DNA from: an uncultured Ignavibacteriota bacterium
GTDB lineage: Bacteria; Bacteroidota; Ignavibacteria; Tepidaquicellales; Tepidaquicellaceae
Reading direction: 5' to 3'
Length of the DNA stretch: 14,264 nt
Assembly: GCA_937915485.1 (NCBI GenBank)
Contig: CALGII010000316.1
Location: forward strand, 1-14,264
Below, piece by piece: positions 7,436 through 12,547 of the stretch (within the stretch, counting starts at the first letter, position 1; every line of letters starts with the position of its first letter). Below the pieces are notes generated by a model that saw only the letters and a program-made list of their open reading frames with translations, ran no database searches and was not told the origin of the DNA. A program made the translations under genes and the position numbers.

Positions 7436-8824
7436 ATGAAGAAAATTAAGTCATATGTACTTCTTGAATCGTTGAGCAGGGTTGAACTTAAACGATTCAA
7501 TGATTTTATAAATTATTCCGTCAAAGCCGGCGAATCTCAAATCAAAAACCTCTGGTCCGCAATATATTCTGTTCAACACAACGAATTCGACATTGAAAAA
7601 GGAAGCAGGTTTTCCCGAAAAACTTTTTCTGATTTCACGAAACAGATTGAAAAATTTCTTTTCATTAGAAACCTTGAGAAAGACACATTCAGCAGTATTA
7701 TATTTCTCTCTAAAGAACTTCGTCAGAGAAAAGTAAATAAATATTTCGAACAGCAACTCAAATACATCGACAGCATCAAGAATCAAAAGAATGTAAAAAT
7801 TTATTCGGATGTACTTAATCGGCTGAGGCTCAACAGGGAAGAACTGCTTCTGTTCAAGAGCAGGAATGACGACTCAAGTATTAGGCGCATACAAGGTGAA
7901 AGAACGCGCTTGACGGAATTACTTATGATACAAAATATATTATCCGAATACTGCAGCAATCTGCTTGCAGGTTACAGGCAGGATGAAAGAGGGGAAAAAT
8001 TTGTCGGCGTCAAGAGGGCAGTCGCGTATATTCGGAAAAATCAATCCGTTTTTAAGAACAGGTATCCTGGTATTTATTCGCTCTATCTTTTTGTTAACGC
8101 GTCCGGCAGGTTGTCACCGAAAAAAAACGTGGACTTGTTGTTTGAATACCTCATAGAGCACGAGAACAAATTGAGTGATGATGAACTTCAGTCGGGGTAC
8201 GAAGCATTGATTCTGATGCTAATAGGCAGGTTGAATTCGGGAGACTCGAAATCGATTCGGGAATTTTACGACATTATCAAGGAGATTTACAACAGGGGAA
8301 TTCTCAGAAGGCACGAAGTAATCCAGTCAAGGCTATTACCTACGTTTGTAAACATAGCCCTGGAGTTCAATAATATCCCGCTCGCTGAAAATCTTATACT
8401 GGAATTCGATAGTAAGATGGATGAAATAACCAGGCAACCTGCCGTATGCCTTTGCCGGGCGATGGTGGAATGTAAGAAAAGGAATTTTCTTAAAGCAAAG
8501 AAACTCCTGCTGCAGGAAAAGCCTCACGGCTTTGTTCAATATGTTTTTAACAAAACAGTTCTTATAATTGTATATTATGAATTGAACGAATTAAGGAACA
8601 TTTATCCTATGACGGATACAATTAAGCATTTTCTGCAGAGAAGAACTGAATTAAAGGGACTTGCGGATAACGTGCTCAGGTTCTTGAAACACATCAACAA
8701 ACTCGCGCGCGTGAAAAAGAATAATGGAAAAGGGATTCAACATCTATACCCGCTTGCGACCGATGAAAAATTGTTCTTCCACAGACCCTGGATATTAGAG
8801 AAATATGAAGAACTAAGTAATTGA
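7436..8824 (+). CDS. All-helical cytoplasmic protein of unknown function (Bacteroidota-type family)
   Basis: This 462-residue protein has no signal peptide or membrane segment and appears almost entirely alpha-helical. The N-terminal part (LLESLSRVELKRFNDFINYS..., residues about 8-28) and the following segment RKTFSDFTKQIEKFLFIRNLE resemble a family often annotated only as hypothetical in Bacteroidota and relatives. There the N-terminus reads 'sLskkElkrFedFv.SPyfNk' and is followed by TPR-like helical hairpins. The C-terminal half is consistent with such repeats (for example residues about 300-400, with FVNIALEFNNIPLAENLILEF). It is rich in Lys, Arg, Glu and Leu, unlike the secreted neighbours. 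The start ATG at 7436 has no Shine-Dalgarno sequence. It is transcribed away from the giant gene and followed by a 126-base spacer before the outer-membrane protein, so it is probably monocistronic. A scaffold or regulatory role is possible, but none is demonstrated. The family resemblance is from memory of the pattern. Confidence 0.85.
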   Translation: MKKIKSYVLLESLSRVELKRFNDFINYSVKAGESQIKNLWSAIYSVQHNEFDIEKGSRFSRKTFSDFTKQIEKFLFIRNLEKDTFSSIIFLSKELRQRKVNKYFEQQLKYIDSIKNQKNVKIYSDVLNRLRLNREELLLFKSRNDDSSIRRIQGERTRLTELLMIQNILSEYCSNLLAGYRQDERGEKFVGVKRAVAYIRKNQSVFKNRYPGIYSLYLFVNASGRLSPKKNVDLLFEYLIEHENKLSDDELQSGYEALILMLIGRLNSGDSKSIREFYDIIKEIYNRGILRRHEVIQSRLLPTFVNIALEFNNIPLAENLILEFDSKMDEITRQPAVCLCRAMVECKKRNFLKAKKLLLQEKPHGFVQYVFNKTVLIIVYYELNELRNIYPMTDTIKHFLQRRTELKGLADNVLRFLKHINKLARVKKNNGKGIQHLYPLATDEKLFFHRPWILEKYEELSN

Positions 8825-8888
8825 TTTTAAGTTAGTGTAAGGCGTTTCGAAGTTATTGATATAATTTCCCGATAGTCCCTGCTGTTAC

Positions 8889-8905
8889 AAATTTCACTGA
8901 AATTT
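8889..8905. promoter_or_regulatory. 17-base perfect palindrome upstream of the outer-membrane gene
   Basis: AAATTTCA-C-TGAAATTT is a perfect dyad (8-bp arms around C8897). It ends 45 bases before the ATG of the Wzi-like gene, within the 126-base spacer that should contain its promoter, which is the expected position for an operator. Nothing in the sequence identifies the regulator. AT-rich composition raises the chance rate, so this is a candidate only. Confidence 0.4.
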
Positions 8906-8950
8906 CGTTTTATTATTTGTTATTTTCCAATCTGAAAAATTACCCGACTT

Positions 8951-10627
8951 ATGAAAAAATTTGCCGCTATCATAATCGTTTTGTTAGTGCCCGTCCTGAG
9001 TCTTTCTCAGGTTGAAAATGTTCCGTTGTCGTTTCCGGTTTATGATTTTCTCAAAAATATGAGCGTCAAGAAACTCATTCATTTTGACGACGACAATCCT
9101 AACCTATCGAGGTTTGAAGTTGCGGATTTTCTGAAAAAAGTTGACGCTAAAAGAACCGAACTTAGCAGGACCGATTCGGAACTCCTCGATAAATACAAGG
9201 TTGAATATGTTCCCGAGGAATCGAACAGTTCAAATACCTGGAGAATGTTCGGAAGCGGCAGAAAATTTTTCGACAACCTTGACGGATTTCTCTCGAACAA
9301 GCAGAAATATCTTTTTTCCGCTGGAAGCACGGGTAATAATATTTATATTGAAGGTTTGGGGAATGTATACACTGGCCATGAAATAAAACCCGACAGCAAG
9401 ATAAATACGGTGATGATGGACGGCGGGCTTGCAGCCCGCGGTACGCTTTTTAACCACCTCGGATATTATCTCGACTGGGGTAAGGGCGCGATGTTCGCGC
9501 AAAAAGACCTTGCAACATTCATGGAACCGAGAATGAAAGTTGATTTCAAGTTCAATGAAGACACGGAAAAACTAAGGAATTACGACTATACTTCCGCTTA
9601 TCTGAAATATTATATAGAACCGCTCGACAAGTTCGGCATCTCAATTCAGTTCGGCAGGGAGAAAACAACTCTCGGGTACGGGTACGGAAGCAAGACCCTG
9701 CTTTCGGGTGAAAATCCGGACCTTGATTTTCTAAAACTGAACGTCAAGTACGGAGTCGTTCGTTTCACGACGATGTACGCCTCTACCGTAGGATATTTTT
9801 CCGAGAACAGAAACGAGAGATACACAAAATATTTATCCATACAAAGATTAAAAATTTCCCTTCCGGATTTGTTTGATTTCGGAATTTCCTCTAACATAGT
9901 GTACAACGGAAGAATCGAATTCGCGTACCTGAACCCCATAATGTTCTGGACCTTCGCGGAGAAATCTTTGCAGGACAGGGACAACAAGGCTTTCTCGCTC
10001 GATTTTCAAACACGTTTGTTTAAGAACGTGGAGTTTCAAGGCACGCTGTTTATTGATGACGATGAGTTGTTCGGTTTCCTGACGGGGAAAACCGACAGGG
10101 GCGAGAAAATCGCTTATCAACTCGGCACGTTCATCTACGAACCACTTTCAATAAAAAACCTTTCCCTTGAACTTGAGTACACTAAAATCCGCCCGTACAC
10201 TTACTCTCATTATGACATAAAAAACAATTACACCGCTTACGGGCTTAACCTCGGGCACAGAATCGGACCTAACGCGGACGAAATTTTTTCCAGGCTTGCA
10301 TATAACATTTCGGACTGGGGAAGGGCAGGCTTGGAATACAGGTTCATCCGCAAGGGGAACAACATTTACGATGAATCGGGGAATCTCACAAGGAATGTCG
10401 GAGGCGACGTGCTCTACGGATTCAGAGACGAAATCGACAATTTCGATGCGCCGTTTCTTGACGGAGAAAGAGTCAATACTCACAATATCGGACTGACATT
10501 CAGATTCATACCAATAAGAAATTATACATTTACGCTTTCTTACGTTTACAATCTCGATGATAATATAACGAAAGGCTTTAAGGAAGACTTCAGTTACGCT
10601 TTCGCGAGAATGAATATTATATACTGA
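8951..10627 (+). CDS. Outer-membrane beta-barrel, Wzi/capsule-assembly-like
   Basis: This 558-residue protein is predicted to sit in the outer membrane. Residues 1 to about 19 are a signal peptide (MKK plus a hydrophobic core ending LSLSQ). Residues about 24-70 form a small helical N-terminal segment (VPLSFPVYDFLKNM...LSRFEVADFLKKV), as seen ahead of the barrel in Wzi-like proteins of Bacteroidota and Chlorobi. From about residue 115 onward the sequence shows many alternating amphipathic strands rich in Tyr, Phe and Gly. An NPIMFW segment (about 328-333, preceded by FAYL) matches the conserved 'NP..f' signature I associate with the capsule-assembly Wzi family. The last residue is Tyr (MNIIY), consistent with a C-terminal aromatic signal for barrel insertion. 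Family members hold or guide surface polysaccharide, but no capsule biosynthesis gene is in the window, so the ligand is unknown. A 17-base palindrome upstream may regulate it. It is alone between two spacers of more than 120 bases. Confidence 0.85.
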   Translation: MKKFAAIIIVLLVPVLSLSQVENVPLSFPVYDFLKNMSVKKLIHFDDDNPNLSRFEVADFLKKVDAKRTELSRTDSELLDKYKVEYVPEESNSSNTWRMFGSGRKFFDNLDGFLSNKQKYLFSAGSTGNNIYIEGLGNVYTGHEIKPDSKINTVMMDGGLAARGTLFNHLGYYLDWGKGAMFAQKDLATFMEPRMKVDFKFNEDTEKLRNYDYTSAYLKYYIEPLDKFGISIQFGREKTTLGYGYGSKTLLSGENPDLDFLKLNVKYGVVRFTTMYASTVGYFSENRNERYTKYLSIQRLKISLPDLFDFGISSNIVYNGRIEFAYLNPIMFWTFAEKSLQDRDNKAFSLDFQTRLFKNVEFQGTLFIDDDELFGFLTGKTDRGEKIAYQLGTFIYEPLSIKNLSLELEYTKIRPYTYSHYDIKNNYTAYGLNLGHRIGPNADEIFSRLAYNISDWGRAGLEYRFIRKGNNIYDESGNLTRNVGGDVLYGFRDEIDNFDAPFLDGERVNTHNIGLTFRFIPIRNYTFTLSYVYNLDDNITKGFKEDFSYAFARMNIIY

Positions 10628-10709
10628 GAATGCTTAACTGATTTAGGATAAAAAGTCAAGCACTATTTCAACTATAAAATATTGCATATTTATTTTAGTC
10701 GGCAATATT

Positions 10710-10717
10710 TATATTTG
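10710..10717 (+). promoter_or_regulatory. Possible -7 box for the metal-binding/Nfn gene set
   Basis: TATATTTG matches the Bacteroidota TAnnTTTG consensus and lies 66 bases before the ATG at 10784, inside the only spacer (156 bases) upstream of the three co-directional genes. A clear -33 TTTG is not visible, so this is a weak call. Confidence 0.3.
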
Positions 10718-10733
10718 ATTAAATTTACTGTTT

Positions 10734-10755
10734 TATGATTTCCCTAAAAATCATA
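10734..10755 (+). promoter_or_regulatory. Small leader hairpin before the metal-binding gene
   Basis: TATGATTT (10734-10741) pairs with AAATCATA (10748-10755) around the 6-base loop CCCTAA. If the upstream TATATTTG is the promoter, this hairpin lies in the 5' leader. It is AT-rich and could instead be an operator dyad or chance. Confidence 0.25.
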
Positions 10756-10772
10756 TCTAAATAAAAATATAC

Positions 10773-10776
10773 GGAG
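10773..10776 (+). promoter_or_regulatory. Shine-Dalgarno GGAG for the metal-binding protein gene
   Basis: GGAG is placed 7 bases before the ATG at 10784. It stands out because the other start codons in the window are preceded by A/T-rich leaders without such a motif, and it supports the chosen start. Confidence 0.5.
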
Positions 10777-10783
10777 CCGTACT

Positions 10784-11647
10784 ATGTATAATTTTTTATC
10801 ACTCAACCTGAACTGCCCCCATTGCGGACATTCTCTGATGGATCCCGAAACACTCGTTGACATCGAAACAAGCATCCTTCTTCACATCGATATAGCGAAG
10901 AAAAAAGGAGACATAAATCTGAGTTCAATTTACGGAAGTTACAATTATGTCAGTTCTGTGGAAACTCCGAAGGATGAACTTGCCGTTTTTTCCTGTCCGC
11001 ATTGCGGAAAAGACGTGAACACCAGGGAAGAGTGCAACGTTTGCAAAGCCTCGATGGTGACACTGATTATGGATATGGGCGGTAAGATTAATTTCTGTTC
11101 AAGAAGCGGCTGTAAAAATCACAACGTCGAATTCGAAGACCTGAACAACGCACTGAGAAAAATGTATCAGGAGTTCGGCTATCAATCCGTTCACTCTCAC
11201 GACGAGGTTATTGAAGAACTGATAGAGGAACCCGTGAATGAAGAGCAGGAGATTCTGGAAACCGGGGCTTTCCTTTATGCGTATTGCCCTCATTGCCGCA
11301 GAAGCCTGATTGAATCGGATATGCTGAAACTGAAACTCGTGAAGGAAAAAAATGAAACGGGGTTCGTTTTGTTAAGTCCGTATTTGAATGTGTTCTCGTC
11401 AAAATCGACTGTTTTTCTTGCCGAAGGCAAGCCGGTCGGCGATTTGAGGTGTTATCACTGCGACGAAAGTCTGATGGTCAGCGACAAAAACTGCGAATTG
11501 TGCGGCTCTCCTGTCGCGGCGATTTCGATAGGCGCGCGTTCAAAACTCATAGATTTCTATATATGCTCAAAGAAAGGATGCAGATGGCACGGATTAAGCG
11601 AGGATGATATAAACGATATAAAACTCGAAGACAGTTTAGAGTGGTAG
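10784..11647 (+). CDS. Cysteine-rich protein with two metal-binding modules, Nfn-associated
   Basis: This 287-residue soluble protein is built from two related modules. Module 1 has C11-x2-C14, C71-x2-C74, C84-x2-C87 and C105-x4-C110-x2-H113. Module 2 has C168-x2-C171, C223-x2-C226, C237-x2-C240 and C261-x4-C266-x2-H269. An acidic linker (residues about 135-160, rich in Glu) joins them. The paired CxxC knuckles with 9-10 residues between them resemble zinc ribbons, and also the short rubredoxin-like domains of rubrerythrin, so the metal could be zinc or iron. Module 2 matches the N-terminal extension of the NfnB protein encoded at 12548: shared segments include YCPHCR, LSPYL-x-VF, CGSPVA and GC-x-WHGL. 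The gene lies 51 bases upstream of nfnA on the same strand, so the three genes are probably one transcript. Its function is not established; an accessory, assembly or electron-transfer role for the Nfn complex is inferred from context and homology. There is no signal peptide. The start is supported by GGAG at 10773. Confidence 0.85.
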   Translation: MYNFLSLNLNCPHCGHSLMDPETLVDIETSILLHIDIAKKKGDINLSSIYGSYNYVSSVETPKDELAVFSCPHCGKDVNTREECNVCKASMVTLIMDMGGKINFCSRSGCKNHNVEFEDLNNALRKMYQEFGYQSVHSHDEVIEELIEEPVNEEQEILETGAFLYAYCPHCRRSLIESDMLKLKLVKEKNETGFVLLSPYLNVFSSKSTVFLAEGKPVGDLRCYHCDESLMVSDKNCELCGSPVAAISIGARSKLIDFYICSKKGCRWHGLSEDDINDIKLEDSLEW

Positions 11648-11698
11648 CCTTGTGCTTAGGGGGGCTTGTAGTTTTTATTTAAAACTAATTTAATTCAA

Positions 11699-12523
11699 AT
11701 GTATCAAATTATCCGTAAACAGTTACTTGCAAAAGGTTCAATTGTTAAGTTTGATATCAGCGCTCCCAGAATTGCCGCGAAAGTTAAAGCAGGGCAGTTT
11801 GTAATAATACGCGTTAACGAGACAGGCGAAAGAATTCCGCTAACAGTAGCGGATAAAGACGCTTTTTCGGGGACTATCACAATCATCTTTCAGGTTGTCG
11901 GAAAAACGACGGCTTTAATGCGTTCACTGAAAGAAGGCGATATTATTAAAGACGTTGTAGGACCTCTGGGTAAACCCGCCGAAGTGGAAAAAATCGGAAC
12001 CGTCGTAATGGTGGGCGGAGGAACAGGCATTGCAATACTTCATCACGTCGCGAAAGCGTTCAAGGAAGCGGGTAATTTCGTTATTGGAATACTCGGCGCG
12101 AAGGATAAGGACCTGCTAATACTGACCGATGAAATGTCCGCGATATGCGATGAAATTATTATTACGACCGATGACGGAAGTTTCGGCGAAAGAGGTTTCG
12201 TCACGCAGCCGATGAAAAAATATCTTGACGAGAGATATGATATTAAACTCGTTTACGCTATCGGTCCGATTATAATGATGAAAAATATCTGCAACCTGAC
12301 GAAAAAGTACAACGTGCCTACGATGGTGAGCCTTAATCCCGTAATGATTGACGGCACGGGAATGTGCGGCGGATGCAGGGTTACAGTTGACAATAAAACG
12401 CAGTTCTGCTGTGTTGACGGTCCCGATTTTGACGGTCATAAAGTTGATTTTGACGAACTCGATAAAAGAAATTCAATATATCTTAAAGACGAGAAGGACT
12501 CGCTTCTTGCTTCTATAAGGTAA
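11699..12523 (+). CDS. nfnA: NfnA: FAD/NAD-binding, [2Fe-2S] subunit of electron-bifurcating ferredoxin:NADP oxidoreductase
   Basis: This 274-residue subunit belongs to the family annotated as sulfide dehydrogenase SudB or dihydroorotate dehydrogenase electron-transfer-like protein. In characterised Nfn complexes the two subunits reversibly couple NADPH oxidation to reduction of ferredoxin and NAD+ by flavin-based electron bifurcation in the cytoplasm. Visible motifs are AGQFVIIRV (31-39) and RIPLTVAD (45-52) for FAD, VGGGTGIA (105-112) for the NAD(H) site, TTDDGSFGERGFVT in the middle, and DGTGMCGGC (218-226) followed by FCCVDGPDFDGHKVDF (from 236) for the [2Fe-2S] cluster. Asp218, Cys223, Cys226 and Cys238 (or 237) are the likely ligands, in keeping with the Asp/Cys3 ligation known for NfnA. 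The length is typical. It is followed after 24 bases by nfnB, so the genes are almost certainly co-transcribed. The ATG at 11699 begins directly at the family's usual N-terminus. SudB and NfnA cannot be told apart by sequence alone. Confidence 0.92.
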   Translation: MYQIIRKQLLAKGSIVKFDISAPRIAAKVKAGQFVIIRVNETGERIPLTVADKDAFSGTITIIFQVVGKTTALMRSLKEGDIIKDVVGPLGKPAEVEKIGTVVMVGGGTGIAILHHVAKAFKEAGNFVIGILGAKDKDLLILTDEMSAICDEIIITTDDGSFGERGFVTQPMKKYLDERYDIKLVYAIGPIIMMKNICNLTKKYNVPTMVSLNPVMIDGTGMCGGCRVTVDNKTQFCCVDGPDFDGHKVDFDELDKRNSIYLKDEKDSLLASIR

Positions 12524-12547
12524 TTTATAAATTAACTCTGAATAAGC

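Noticed and set aside
11669..11687. AT-rich inverted repeat TAGTTTT/AAAACTA between the metal-binding gene and nfnA as a terminator
   Set aside because: The stem is only A/T-rich with one G-C pair and no following T-run, so it is unlikely to end transcription; the short gap favours one transcript.
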